The notes under the pieces are model-generated. The model was given only the letters and a program-made list of their open reading frames with translations, did not search any database and was not told the origin of the DNA. A DNA stretch of 64,000 nucleotides from CAIQPV01 sp964480365. Lineage in GTDB: Bacteria > Pseudomonadota > Gammaproteobacteria > Burkholderiales > Gallionellaceae. Of the stretch, positions 48,593-58,154 are shown piece after piece. The DNA is taken from positions 20,271 to 84,270 of the forward strand of contig CAYZPM010000009.1 of the NCBI GenBank assembly GCA_964480365.1, read 5' to 3'. Made by a program: the position numbers and the translations under genes. How positions within the stretch are numbered: the first letter of the stretch is position 1; every line of letters starts with the position of its first letter.

Positions 48593-51187
48593 ATGTCTTC
48601 TAACCCCCTCCCACAGCAGCCCGTATCGCAAACGATAGAGCAATCGCTCCATCAAGCCATCGCTCACCACCAGGCAGGCCGACTACAAGAAGCTGGAGAT
48701 ATCTACCGAGCCATCCTGCAATCCCATCCGAATCATCCGGAGGCAAACCACAATATGGGGGTTTTGGCTGTGCAGATGAAACTACCCACTGCCGGTCTAC
48801 CCTATTTCATTGCCGCTCTGAATGCCGACCCGGCACGCAGGCAATACTGGTTGAATTACATCGACGCACTGTTGCAGGTCGGCCAGTTGGAAGATGCACG
48901 GCAGGTACTAACACTTGCCCGGCAACATGGCTTGGAGGGGGATGAGGTAGAAGCAATGGCGGCGCGTTTGGAAAGAGTTAAGGTCGTAACGGAATCAAAT
49001 GAAGAATCTCAGCAGACTTCCAAGGAGTCGCTACCCGTCTCGCAAAACAGCAAGAAAACTCCCAAGACCAAACCCTCCAAGCCGGGAAATCCTGTTGCGC
49101 ACCGAGGAAAAAATCCCACCCCTCAAGAGTCTAATAAGTTAATGGCCTTATTCAACGAGGGTCGCTACACAGAAGCCGCCACTCTAGCCCAAGCGATGAC
49201 GTTGCGCTTCCCGTTGCACGGGTTTGGCTGGAAGGTGATGGGTGCGGTATTCAAGCAGATGGGGCGGAGTGCAGACGCGCTGGCACACATGCAGAAAGCG
49301 GCAGCGCTGTCGCCGGATGATGCCGATGCGCATAGCAGTCTGGGCAACATCCTTAGTGATCTGGGTCGGCTGGATGAGGCCGAAACAAGCTACCGAAGGG
49401 CGCTGGAGATCAACACTAATTTTGCTGAGGCGCACAGCAACTTGGGCGCCACCCTCCAAGAACTGGGGCGATTGGACGAGGCCGAAGCCAGCCTTCGACG
49501 GTCGCTGGACATCAAGCCGGATTTGGCTGATACGCATTACATTCTGGGCAATACCCTCAAGACTATGGGTCGTCTGAGCGATGCCGAAGCCAGTTACCGA
49601 CGGGCACTACAGATCAACCCGGATCACGCCAACACGTACAACAATCTGGGCCTCACCCTTCATGACTTGAATCGGCTGGATGAGGCCGAAGCCAGTTACC
49701 GACAGGCGCTACAGATCAACCCGAATTATGCTGAGGTACATAACAACTTGGGTAACACACTCAAGGATATGGACCGAATGGAAGAGGCCGCAACAAGTTA
49801 TCAACGGGCGCTACAGATCAAGCCGAATTATGCCCAGGTGTACAACAATTTGGGTGGCGCCCTGCAAAAGTGCGGACAACTTGATGAGGCTGTGGCGGCC
49901 TTTCGCCGGGCGCTGGAGATCAAGCCCAATTACGCCGTAGCGCACAGCAACCTTATCTTTACTCTAGATATGATGACTGGCGCAGACACCGCCTCTGTGC
50001 ATAAGGAACGCAAACGATGGGATGCCGTACACGCAGCCCATTTGCATCAACAGCGAACGTACTCCAATATTCCAGATCCCGAACGGCGGCTGCGCATCGG
50101 TTATGTCTCCGCCGACTTCAGGGATCATTCCGCGCTTAAAGTCTTTGGCGGCATGCTGACCCGATATGATCGCTCGCAATTTGATGTCTTTGCCTACTCC
50201 AACTTCAAGGGCAAGAACGACAAACTGACTGATCTGCTCATGCAAAATGTGACGGCTTGGCGAAGCATCGTCGGCTTATCGGATGAGGCGGCTGCAGAAA
50301 TGATCCGGGAAGACCGGATTGATATTCTGGTGGATTTGTCCGGGCATTCGGCGGGCAACCGTCTGTTGGTGTTTGCCAGAAAACCCGCCCCTGTTCAGAT
50401 CACCGCCTGGGGCTACGCGACGGGCACGGGGATGCGTGCAATGGATGTGTTCTTTACCGATCCGGTGATGGTGCCACAGCAAGAGAAACAGTATTTCACC
50501 GAAGAAGTCCGATACCTGCCGAGTGTGGTGGGATCATTTTTTAATGAACCCTTTCCTGACGTGAATGAACTGCCCGCTTTGTCGGACGGGATCATCACCT
50601 TCGGCTCCTTTAATCGCTTGACGAAAATATCGGCAGAAGCCTACCGCGTGTGGGCCGAGGTATTGCTGGCAGCTCCCCGGAGCAGACTGATTCTGAAGAC
50701 GGGAGAACTGGATGATGCAGCAGCCAGAGAACGGGCTGTCGAACATTTTACAAAAGCAGGAGTGGCGGCAGATCGGATCATTATGCAGGGCAAGTCGTCA
50801 TGGTATGAGCACATGCAAGCCTACAATCAGATCGACATTGCACTTGATCCGTTCCCTCATGGGGGTGGGGTGACGGCGCTGGAAGGGTTGATGATGGGGG
50901 TGCCGGTGATTACCTTGCGCTGGCCTACAGTGGTCGGAAGGTTATCGGCATCAATCATGACAACTCTGGGGTTGACCGACTGGATCGCAGAAACTCAGGA
51001 ACAATACGTCGAGCTTGCCATCCAAAAGGCAAGCGACTTGCAGTCCTTAGCTGAGCTTCGTCAGCAACTGCGGGGTATTTTTACTTCATCGATAATAGGC
51101 GATCAGGTCGCTTATGCACGAGCCGTGGAACAGGAGTACCGGAAACTGTGGCGGGAGTGGTGTGCAAGGCAAGCCTACGCTACCTAA
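48593..51187 (+). CDS. TPR-OGT (GT41-like) O-linked glycosyltransferase, copy A
   Basis: An 864-residue protein. An N-terminal TPR-like region shares its sequence with the previous protein, and seven further TPRs follow (residues about 225-465). The C-terminal half is an O-GlcNAc-transferase-like catalytic region: RLRIGYVSADFRDHSALKVF, the His in DLSGHSAGNRLLVFARKPAP, ITAWGYATGTGM, ITFGSFNRLTKIS and DIALDPFPHGGGVTALEGLM. These enzymes transfer sugars to Ser/Thr of proteins bound by the TPR groove. The ATG at 48593 begins six bases after the previous gene. The catalytic half differs clearly from copies B and C. Confidence 0.87.
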   Translation: MSSNPLPQQPVSQTIEQSLHQAIAHHQAGRLQEAGDIYRAILQSHPNHPEANHNMGVLAVQMKLPTAGLPYFIAALNADPARRQYWLNYIDALLQVGQLEDARQVLTLARQHGLEGDEVEAMAARLERVKVVTESNEESQQTSKESLPVSQNSKKTPKTKPSKPGNPVAHRGKNPTPQESNKLMALFNEGRYTEAATLAQAMTLRFPLHGFGWKVMGAVFKQMGRSADALAHMQKAAALSPDDADAHSSLGNILSDLGRLDEAETSYRRALEINTNFAEAHSNLGATLQELGRLDEAEASLRRSLDIKPDLADTHYILGNTLKTMGRLSDAEASYRRALQINPDHANTYNNLGLTLHDLNRLDEAEASYRQALQINPNYAEVHNNLGNTLKDMDRMEEAATSYQRALQIKPNYAQVYNNLGGALQKCGQLDEAVAAFRRALEIKPNYAVAHSNLIFTLDMMTGADTASVHKERKRWDAVHAAHLHQQRTYSNIPDPERRLRIGYVSADFRDHSALKVFGGMLTRYDRSQFDVFAYSNFKGKNDKLTDLLMQNVTAWRSIVGLSDEAAAEMIREDRIDILVDLSGHSAGNRLLVFARKPAPVQITAWGYATGTGMRAMDVFFTDPVMVPQQEKQYFTEEVRYLPSVVGSFFNEPFPDVNELPALSDGIITFGSFNRLTKISAEAYRVWAEVLLAAPRSRLILKTGELDDAAARERAVEHFTKAGVAADRIIMQGKSSWYEHMQAYNQIDIALDPFPHGGGVTALEGLMMGVPVITLRWPTVVGRLSASIMTTLGLTDWIAETQEQYVELAIQKASDLQSLAELRQQLRGIFTSSIIGDQVAYARAVEQEYRKLWREWCARQAYAT

Positions 51188-51249
51188 AAAGTTAGAGATT
51201 TATCATTTACTGGCGGCTTACTTTGAAACCGATTAGAGGAAATTCGAAA

Positions 51250-52677
51250 ATGCATAATCTAAGGAGTCCAATAAAAAAGGTAATGCTGATTAACCCTCAA
51301 GGCAAAATTACCCTTACCGAGCATGGCTCAAGAGAAAGAAAATTAGCTGTTCCACCGTTGGGACTGGCTTACCTTGCGGCACAACTTCGCAAATTTGATT
51401 TTGAGGTAGATATTCTGGATACCCTGATTGAAGGGTATGAACATGAAGAGACCTTTGAAAACACTATTTTGTACGGACTGCCTGAAGAAAAAATCAGGGA
51501 TAGAATTCGTGTCTTTAACCCAGACATGATCGGAGTTAGCTGCCTGTTCTCGAACCGGGGGAGAGAAGCGTTAAGGTTGTGTCAAATTGCAAAAGAAGAA
51601 ATACCCGATGCCCATGTAATACTGGGTGGGCAGCATCCATCAGGCTATCTTTCTTTGGTTTCAAACCCGTTTGTTGATTATTTAATGTACGGAGAGGCAG
51701 ACGATTCCCTGATTGAATTAATTGAGGCCATCAATACTAAGAGCGATCTGAAAAAAGTTAGCCAACTTGTTTTTGCAGATAGAGGGTTGGTTTGGCGCTC
51801 GCCCAAAATGCGTTTGCCGGATGTTCATGCCTTACCACTTCCGGCATGGGATCTTATTAAACTTGAAAAATACTGGGCGGTTGGTTTAGCTGACTACGAA
51901 GTCAAAGAAGAAAACGAAAAAAAATTTATGGTTATGATTTCCTCCCGCGGATGCCCTCATGATTGTTTCTTTTGCACCGCTCCAATGATGACAGATCGTC
52001 GCTATAGGCAAAGGACAATACCGGAAATCATCAACGAAGTATCTGGCTACGTGGATAAGTATGGCACTCGCGAAATTCATTTTTGGGATGATAATTTTTT
52101 TATTAACAAGAAGCGAGTAAAAGAACTCTTGAGGGAGTTAATAACGAAATTCCCAAAACTAAGTTTTCAAGTGCCAAGTGGCTCAGAAATCAATGCTGTT
52201 GATGAAGAAGTTATCGACTTAATGGCACAGGCCGGGTTTAAGAAACTTTTCATGGCAGTTGAAAGCCCCAATGAAGAAACCCAGGAGGACTATGTCGATA
52301 AAAAAGTTGATTTGTCGCGAATCAAGCAACTGGTGACGAAATTAAAGCAAGTTGGAATAATCTCTGAAGGCTCTTTCATGGTTGGATTTCCCCATGAAAC
52401 AAAAAAACAGGTTGATGCCACTTTCAAAAAAGCGCAGGAATTTGGATTCGACAGAATCTCAATAAGCATAGTTAATCCTCTTCCTGGAACGCCTCTTTTT
52501 GATATGTGTGTTAAAGAGAATTTGTTATATCCGGATTTTGACCCACAAAACATACGGTGGTCGGCGGAAAATATAAAACTTGAAGAGGTGGAGCGGGGCT
52601 ATATAGGAAAAAGGAGAAGGGAAGTTTGGGTTGAGTACATGAAAAATAGGATAGATATTGAGAAATATGAAAAATAG
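51250..52677 (+). CDS. B12-binding-type radical SAM protein
   Basis: A 475-residue protein. Residues about 8-150 form a cobalamin-binding-like Rossmann domain (VMLINPQGKITLTEHGSRER, VPPLGLAYLAAQLRKFDFEV, DMIGVSCLFSN, HVILGGQHPSGYL). The radical-SAM domain has the cluster SSRGCPHDCFFCTAPMM, and HFWDDNFFINKKRVKELLRE and GSFMVGFPHETKK fit the BchE-type group. Such enzymes carry out methylations or cyclisations; the substrate here is unknown. AGAGGA nine bases upstream selects the ATG at 51250 over 51223. GC content looks lower than in neighbours, which suggests separate acquisition. Confidence 0.88.
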   Translation: MHNLRSPIKKVMLINPQGKITLTEHGSRERKLAVPPLGLAYLAAQLRKFDFEVDILDTLIEGYEHEETFENTILYGLPEEKIRDRIRVFNPDMIGVSCLFSNRGREALRLCQIAKEEIPDAHVILGGQHPSGYLSLVSNPFVDYLMYGEADDSLIELIEAINTKSDLKKVSQLVFADRGLVWRSPKMRLPDVHALPLPAWDLIKLEKYWAVGLADYEVKEENEKKFMVMISSRGCPHDCFFCTAPMMTDRRYRQRTIPEIINEVSGYVDKYGTREIHFWDDNFFINKKRVKELLRELITKFPKLSFQVPSGSEINAVDEEVIDLMAQAGFKKLFMAVESPNEETQEDYVDKKVDLSRIKQLVTKLKQVGIISEGSFMVGFPHETKKQVDATFKKAQEFGFDRISISIVNPLPGTPLFDMCVKENLLYPDFDPQNIRWSAENIKLEEVERGYIGKRRREVWVEYMKNRIDIEKYEK

Positions 52678-52841
52678 TGCAATAAATAATTCAATAGCCC
52701 GCATCCCTCAGCGGACTCTTCAATGTGGAGCACGGGCAGATAAGTGCAGCGACACAGATATCTCTGGATGATGAGATACAATACGTGCAGTCAGAAACCA
52801 ATTTCGACAATCGCAATCAAATCCTTAAAGAGGATGGATGT

Positions 52842-53996
52842 ATGATTTTGCCGCAACTCCAATTGCCTGATACATTGAACTATGTCGGTGTGTTCCTCAC
52901 TCTCGAATGTAACTTGGGTTGTAGTTATTGCATCAACGATCCTCAGCAAGCCGGACAGCGAGAAATCCTGTTCCCGATTCAGGTTAAGTCTCTGCGCAAA
53001 TCCCTGACCCCCACAGAATGGGCACAAGCCTTGAATCGGATTCCCTTCCGTCAGGATTTGCCGATAACCCTGCAAGGCGGTGAGCCGACGCTCTATTGGG
53101 GAAGCAAGGGGGTGGGCATGATTTTGTCCGAAACCCCCCATTACTTCGATCTGCTCACAAATTTTGCCTTGAAACCAGAAGTGTTTGCCAACAATCTGAA
53201 TGGGCAGCAATGTAAGCTTCAGCGGGATGCGCCTTACCCTTCGATACGCGTCAGTTATCACGCCGATGAAATGAACCGTGTTTGGCGCGGAAACGGTTTT
53301 GCCGAACTGGTGAATCGTTGCGAAGCATTGCGCGATTACGGTTTTCGCGTGTCCCCGGTCAAAGCTGAAAGTGATGTTGGCATCTACATGGTAGCTCATC
53401 CTCAAAACCAAGTGACTGCTGAGATGGAATCGACTTATGCCGGGCGTGTACCTTTTGAAATCAAAGAGTTTCTTGGGGTCCACGAGGGCAAGCTTTACGG
53501 CCATTACCTGTATCCGTTTTCGACCGATCTGATCGCCAACGGTATTCATCCCAACACCTTAAGTTGCGAATGTCGAACGACTGAACTATTGCTCGATCCT
53601 TTAGGCTTTGTCTGGGGTTGCCACTTCTATCTTTACCAAAGCTGGGTTGCCGGTGGGCCGACAAGGGAATTCGAAGCGTTGGAAGCACAGGGCTTCCGAT
53701 ATTCGGAATTCGGCGCAAAAATTTTTGCGAACCAAAGTCTGGCACCCATAGGACATCTGTTAGATCCCGATTTTACTATGGCCGACCTGGAGGTTTTTCG
53801 ACCATGCCACCATTACGGTCGTTGTATAGGTTGCGACACCAAAATCAAGAATGATCGCTTTCAGAGCTATTACGACCAAGGTATCGCGCATACCTCGGTC
53901 AAGATTCGCAATATCCAGATGCCAGCCACTCTCTATGACAAGATCGAAAACCTGGAGCAGGCGCGCCAATACTTTAATCCTCCTAAGATCAGCTAA
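52842..53996 (+). CDS. Radical SAM protein
   Basis: A 384-residue radical-SAM protein with the cluster FLTLECNLGCSYCINDPQQA near the N-terminus, a SAM-binding ITLQGGEPTLYWGSKGVGM, and late cysteines (LSCECRTTELLLDPLGFVWG, CHFYLYQ, CHHYGRCIGCD) that could bind an auxiliary iron-sulfur cluster as in SPASM proteins. GAGGA eight bases upstream supports the ATG at 52842; a GTG at 52725 would add 39 residues. It lies six bases before the GT9 gene. SPASM-like enzymes often modify peptides or sugars; the substrate is unknown. Confidence 0.82.
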   Translation: MILPQLQLPDTLNYVGVFLTLECNLGCSYCINDPQQAGQREILFPIQVKSLRKSLTPTEWAQALNRIPFRQDLPITLQGGEPTLYWGSKGVGMILSETPHYFDLLTNFALKPEVFANNLNGQQCKLQRDAPYPSIRVSYHADEMNRVWRGNGFAELVNRCEALRDYGFRVSPVKAESDVGIYMVAHPQNQVTAEMESTYAGRVPFEIKEFLGVHEGKLYGHYLYPFSTDLIANGIHPNTLSCECRTTELLLDPLGFVWGCHFYLYQSWVAGGPTREFEALEAQGFRYSEFGAKIFANQSLAPIGHLLDPDFTMADLEVFRPCHHYGRCIGCDTKIKNDRFQSYYDQGIAHTSVKIRNIQMPATLYDKIENLEQARQYFNPPKIS

Positions 53997-54001
53997 AAAT
54001 C

Positions 54002-54994
54002 ATGCACACGACTAACCTTGATGCGACGCACAACCGCAAACGTGTTTTAATTATCAAGCCTGGCTACAGCGAAACGTTGGATCCGGATAGCAGCGGTGTG
54101 GTCAGTCTTGGTGACATCCTGCGAACCACCGTGATCCTGCATTTGTTTCCCTCTGATCATTATCACGTCACTTGGCTAGTGGATCAAAAGGGCGTTCCGT
54201 TGCTGAAGGGAAACTCCCATATTCATAGACTGCTGACAGTAAACGCCTTTACTCCGCATCTGCTGCTTTCCGAATGGTTTGATATCGTCGTTAATTTCGA
54301 GAAGGAGCCTGGAATTTGCGCAGTGTCTGACCGTATCCCGGCGTGGAGGCGCTATGGGTTCAGGCTGGATCCACAATCGCATTCTGCGGTTGCCTATGAC
54401 TACTCGGATGAGGCCCTGAGCTTTACCACCGATTCAACTGCCAAACGCAAAAAGGCAAAATCCTGGTCTGACATTCTCTACGAGATGTTGGGACATAAAT
54501 ATATGGGCCAACCGTATTTACTTGGCTATCATCCCCAGTCCGAGATCCGCTACGACGTAGGCTTGAATCACCTGATAGGCAAAAAGTTTCCGCTCAAACG
54601 TTGGCCCGAAGCGCAATGGAAAAGTCTTCATGACAAGCTAGCGCCGCAATATTCGGTCTGCTGGCAGCAAGGTGATAACGACATCGACGAGTATATCGAA
54701 TGGATCGCCAGCTGCCGCGTTATCGTCACCAATGACTCGCTCGGCCTTCACATTGCCCTTGCTCTAGGCAAGCCCGTGGTGGCTCTTTTCGGGCCCACCA
54801 TCGCAACCGAGGTTGAGGGTGAACATTTAATTAAAATGATGCCGCCGCTCGATTGGGATTGTATACCTTGCATGGAGTCGTTCTGCCCGAAAACAGAACC
54901 CTGCATAGCACACATTTCGGTGGAAAGCGTCCAGAAGTCCATCCTCGATCTGCTGGATACGCCGACCATTGTCGCCACGCAGGCATTGCCATGA
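54002..54994 (+). CDS. GT9 (heptosyltransferase-like) glycosyltransferase
   Basis: A 330-residue protein resembling ADP-heptose:LPS heptosyltransferases: KRVLIIKPGYSETLDPDSSG, VSLGDILRTTVILHLF, HYHVTWLVDQKGVPLL, FDIVVNFEKEPG, RVIVTNDSLGLHIALALGKP and VVALFGPTIATEVEG, then a cysteine cluster (CIPCMESFCPKTEPCIAHIS) typical of the family. It likely adds a sugar in the cytoplasm. Its stop overlaps the E1-alpha start (ATGA), so it is part of the same operon. Confidence 0.85.
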   Translation: MHTTNLDATHNRKRVLIIKPGYSETLDPDSSGVVSLGDILRTTVILHLFPSDHYHVTWLVDQKGVPLLKGNSHIHRLLTVNAFTPHLLLSEWFDIVVNFEKEPGICAVSDRIPAWRRYGFRLDPQSHSAVAYDYSDEALSFTTDSTAKRKKAKSWSDILYEMLGHKYMGQPYLLGYHPQSEIRYDVGLNHLIGKKFPLKRWPEAQWKSLHDKLAPQYSVCWQQGDNDIDEYIEWIASCRVIVTNDSLGLHIALALGKPVVALFGPTIATEVEGEHLIKMMPPLDWDCIPCMESFCPKTEPCIAHISVESVQKSILDLLDTPTIVATQALP

Positions 54995-55959
54995 AACCCC
55001 TTATCATCAATCCCATCGAATCGCTTTATCGCGCCGTGTTGCGCATCCGTCGCGTGGAAGAAGCCATCGCCGATCGCTATGCGGCACAGGAAATGCGCTG
55101 CCCGGTGCACCTGTCTATTGGCCAGGAGGCGGTAGCCGCAGGAGTGTGTGCGGCACTGACGCGACAGGATGGGGTTTTTAGCAACCATCGGGCCCATGCA
55201 CACTACCTCGCCAAGGGCGGCTCCCTGACGGCTATGCTGGCAGAAATTTACGGCAAAGCTGAGGGCTGTTGCAAGGGCATCGGCGGATCGATGCACATGA
55301 TAGATCTGGCCGCCGGATTTCTGGGGGCTGTGCCTATCGTCGGTGCCACTGTGCCCTTGGCAGTCGGTGCCGCTTGGGCCGCAAGGCTGCGTGGCGAAGA
55401 TAAAGTCATTGCCGTGTTTTTTGGCGACGGCACGTTCGAGGAAGGTGCGGTGTACGAATCCATCAATTTTGCCGTGCTGCATCGGTTGCCCGTGTTGTTC
55501 GTATGCGAGAACAACCTTTACGCTTGTTACACGAGATTGTCCACGCGCCAACCGGATCGCCCTATCCACGCTGTGGCTGCTGCGTGCGGATGCAAGTCCA
55601 TGACTGTCGACGGCAACGATGCGCTGGCTGTATTTGATGCCGCCAGTAGCGCAGTTGCTGACTTGCGTAGCGGAAGTCATCCGGTTTTTCTTGAGTGTTC
55701 GACCTATCGCTGGAGAGAGCATTGTGGCCCGAATATAGACGATGATCTTGACTATCGTCCGCAAGCAGAGGTGGATGAATGGAAAGGCGCCTGCCCGGTG
55801 AACCGGCTCACAACGATATTGGGAACCATGCTTGAAGGCCAAAATTTTATGGCTAATGCTGAACGCGAAATTGCCGAAGAAATCAATGCTGCCTTTGCTG
55901 TGGCACTGGCTGGGGATATTCCACAGCAAGCAGATTTGCCGGGGTATTTATATGCCTGA
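54991..55959 (+). CDS. Thiamine-diphosphate dehydrogenase E1 alpha-like subunit
   Basis: A 322-residue protein of the 2-oxo-acid dehydrogenase E1-alpha family: LYRAVLRIRRVEEAIADRYA, CPVHLSIGQEAVAAGVCAAL, NHRAHAHYLAKGGSLTAML and the ThDP motif FFGDGTFEEGAVYESINFAV...LFVCENNLYA. The ATG at 54991 overlaps the preceding stop. The next gene encodes the beta subunit, with an eight-base overlap. No E2 or E3 gene is nearby, so the pair may produce an activated aldehyde or acyl unit for biosynthesis rather than feed acetyl-CoA synthesis; this is inference. Confidence 0.88.
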   Translation: MKPLIINPIESLYRAVLRIRRVEEAIADRYAAQEMRCPVHLSIGQEAVAAGVCAALTRQDGVFSNHRAHAHYLAKGGSLTAMLAEIYGKAEGCCKGIGGSMHMIDLAAGFLGAVPIVGATVPLAVGAAWAARLRGEDKVIAVFFGDGTFEEGAVYESINFAVLHRLPVLFVCENNLYACYTRLSTRQPDRPIHAVAAACGCKSMTVDGNDALAVFDAASSAVADLRSGSHPVFLECSTYRWREHCGPNIDDDLDYRPQAEVDEWKGACPVNRLTTILGTMLEGQNFMANAEREIAEEINAAFAVALAGDIPQQADLPGYLYA

Positions 55960-57025
55960 AGCGACCCGTAAAATCACGCAGGCCGCAGCGATTCGTGAAG
56001 CGCTGGAGCAGGCTATGGCCGAAGATGATCGCGTAATCCTCATCGGCGAGGGCGTTCCTGATCCTAAGGGTATCTTTGGTACTACTTCTGGATTGCAAGA
56101 ACGATTCGGCACGGAACGCGTGTTCGACATGCCGCTTGCCGAAAATGGCATGACGGGCATTTGTATCGGTGCAGCCATCTCCGGCTTGCGTCCGGTGATG
56201 GTGCATCAGCGTATCGACTTTGCTTTGTTGTGCATGGATCAACTCGTAAACAATGCAGCCAAGTGGCACTATATGTTTGCCGGTCAAGTCAGCGTACCGT
56301 TGGTGGTTCGAGTCATCGTTGGGCGGGGTTGGGGGCAGGGGCCTCAGCACGCACAAAGCCTGCAGGCTTTGTTCGCCCATGTGCCGGGACTCAAAGTGGT
56401 GATGCCGTCGAGCGGGTATGACGCGAAGGGAATGCTGCTGGCAGCCATCCGCGACGACAGCCCGGTGATTTTTATTGAACACCGCTGGCTGCATGGCATT
56501 GTTGATGAGGTGCCAACTTTGCCCTACACCGTGCCTCTTGATAAGGCTGCGATTCGTCGCACCGGCAAGGATGCCACGGTGGTGGCGTTTTCCTTCATGG
56601 TGGTCGAAGCCCTGCTGGCCGCCAAAGCACTGGCTGACTTGGGAATTGATCTTGAAGTGATCGATGCTCGGGCGGTGCGGCCTCTCGATATGGCGACCAT
56701 CATTGAATCCGTCAAGCGCACGGGAACCCTTATAGTCGCTGACACTTCATGGAAGACTGGCAGCGTTGCAGGCGAAGTCGTCGCGGGCGTTGCCGAGGCC
56801 GCTTTTAGTGACTTGCACCGACCTCCATTACGTGTGGCGCTGCCGGATATCCCGGCGCCTACCTCGCACCACCTGACCAAAGATTACTATCCGGACGCCC
56901 TTCATCTCGCCCGCGCCATAGTAGCCCATCTTGATGTCGCTGTGCCTGATGCTGAACTCATCAACCGACTGCTACGATCCACGCCTCACGATGTTCCCCA
57001 GCGGGAATTCTGTGGCCCCTTTTAA
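55952..57025 (+). CDS. Thiamine-diphosphate dehydrogenase E1 beta-like subunit
   Basis: A 357-residue protein of the transketolase-like E1-beta family: ITQAAAIREALEQAMAEDDR, VILIGEGVPDPKGIFGTTSG, DMPLAENGMTGICIGAAISG, RVIVGRGWGQGPQHAQSLQA and VVMPSSGYDAKGMLLAAIRD, then the C-terminal domain (DATVVAFSFMVVEALLAAKA). The start overlaps the E1-alpha gene by eight bases, as usual for these heterodimers. It lies in the middle of the radical-SAM/glycosyltransferase run. Confidence 0.88.
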   Translation: MPEATRKITQAAAIREALEQAMAEDDRVILIGEGVPDPKGIFGTTSGLQERFGTERVFDMPLAENGMTGICIGAAISGLRPVMVHQRIDFALLCMDQLVNNAAKWHYMFAGQVSVPLVVRVIVGRGWGQGPQHAQSLQALFAHVPGLKVVMPSSGYDAKGMLLAAIRDDSPVIFIEHRWLHGIVDEVPTLPYTVPLDKAAIRRTGKDATVVAFSFMVVEALLAAKALADLGIDLEVIDARAVRPLDMATIIESVKRTGTLIVADTSWKTGSVAGEVVAGVAEAAFSDLHRPPLRVALPDIPAPTSHHLTKDYYPDALHLARAIVAHLDVAVPDAELINRLLRSTPHDVPQREFCGPF

Positions 57026-57035
57026 GGACAATTCC

Positions 57036-58139
57036 ATGTCTGACCGCTACGCCATTGATAGTCACAAGCTCATCTACCACCCCCAGCGGGTGACCCAATA
57101 TCTTGATGCCGGCGATGATTGGGAAAAGATGAAAAAAATCTATCCACTTTATGTGGAGATATCACCGGTAGGCGCCTGCAATCACCGCTGTACCTTTTGT
57201 GCCGTCGACTACATTGGCTACAAACCCACCCGCCTGTCGTTGGAAGCGATGGAGCGCACTCTGGCAGAAATGGGACGGCAAGGCGTGAAAAGCGTCATGT
57301 TTGCCGGGGAAGGCGAACCCATGCTGCACAAAGAAATTGATAAAATGGTGATGGCCGCAGCCGCAGCCGGAATCGATACGGCCATGACCACTAATGCTTC
57401 CATTTTGTCCGATGCATTTGTAGAGCACGCGCTTCCGTTGATGTCCTGGATCAAGGCATCGGTCAATGCAGGCACGCCAGAAACCTACACCCGCATCCAC
57501 CAAACGAAAGCGGGGGAATTTGAAAAAGTTCTTGCCAACCTCAAGCGCATGGTGGAAGCTCGACACAGCGGGGGTTATTCCTGTGTGCTTGGAGCCCAGA
57601 TTTTGTTGCTGCCGGAAAATGCCGCCGAGGTAGAGACGCTTGCCCGTATTTGTCGCGATGAAATTGGCTTGGATTATCTGGTGGTCAAACCCTACTCGCA
57701 GCACGCTTTCAGCGTGACCCACCTTTACCAGAACGTCGACTACCACGGCTATGCCGATCTGCATTCCCGGTTGGTAGCACTGAACACAGACCGCTTCAAC
57801 GTAGTCTACCGCGAAAATACCATGAAGAAACATGACGAGGGTGATGTTCATCGCTACACCCAATGTCACGCCACCCCCGCCTTCTGGGCCTATATCATGT
57901 CAACCGGGGCGGTGTATGGATGCAGTGCCTATCTGCTGGATCCTCGTTTCGACTACGGCAATATTAATGAATCGTCCTTCAGCGATATTTGGGAAGGCGA
58001 ATCTCGCCGCAAAAATTTTCGCTATATACACGAGGAACTCGATATTCACGAATGCCGCCTCAACTGTCGCATGGACGAAGTTAACCGTTACCTCGACAGA
58101 CTAATTAAACAGGATGTCCAACACATTAATTTCATCTAA
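57036..58139 (+). CDS. Radical SAM protein with C-terminal cysteine cluster
   Basis: A 367-residue protein. YPLYVEISPVGACNHRCTFC followed by AVDYIGYKPTRL is the radical-SAM cluster; VKSVMFAGEGEPMLHKEIDK is the GGEP-like SAM motif. The C-terminal region contains CHATPAFWAYIMSTGAVYGC, SDIWEGESRRKNFRY and ECRLNCRMDEVN, a SPASM/twitch-like arrangement able to hold an auxiliary cluster. AAGGACA lies before the ATG at 57036. It starts ten bases after the E1-beta gene. Modification of a sugar or peptide is the likely general role; the substrate is unknown. Confidence 0.85.
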   Translation: MSDRYAIDSHKLIYHPQRVTQYLDAGDDWEKMKKIYPLYVEISPVGACNHRCTFCAVDYIGYKPTRLSLEAMERTLAEMGRQGVKSVMFAGEGEPMLHKEIDKMVMAAAAAGIDTAMTTNASILSDAFVEHALPLMSWIKASVNAGTPETYTRIHQTKAGEFEKVLANLKRMVEARHSGGYSCVLGAQILLLPENAAEVETLARICRDEIGLDYLVVKPYSQHAFSVTHLYQNVDYHGYADLHSRLVALNTDRFNVVYRENTMKKHDEGDVHRYTQCHATPAFWAYIMSTGAVYGCSAYLLDPRFDYGNINESSFSDIWEGESRRKNFRYIHEELDIHECRLNCRMDEVNRYLDRLIKQDVQHINFI

Positions 58140-58154
58140 GAACCGTCAATCCTA

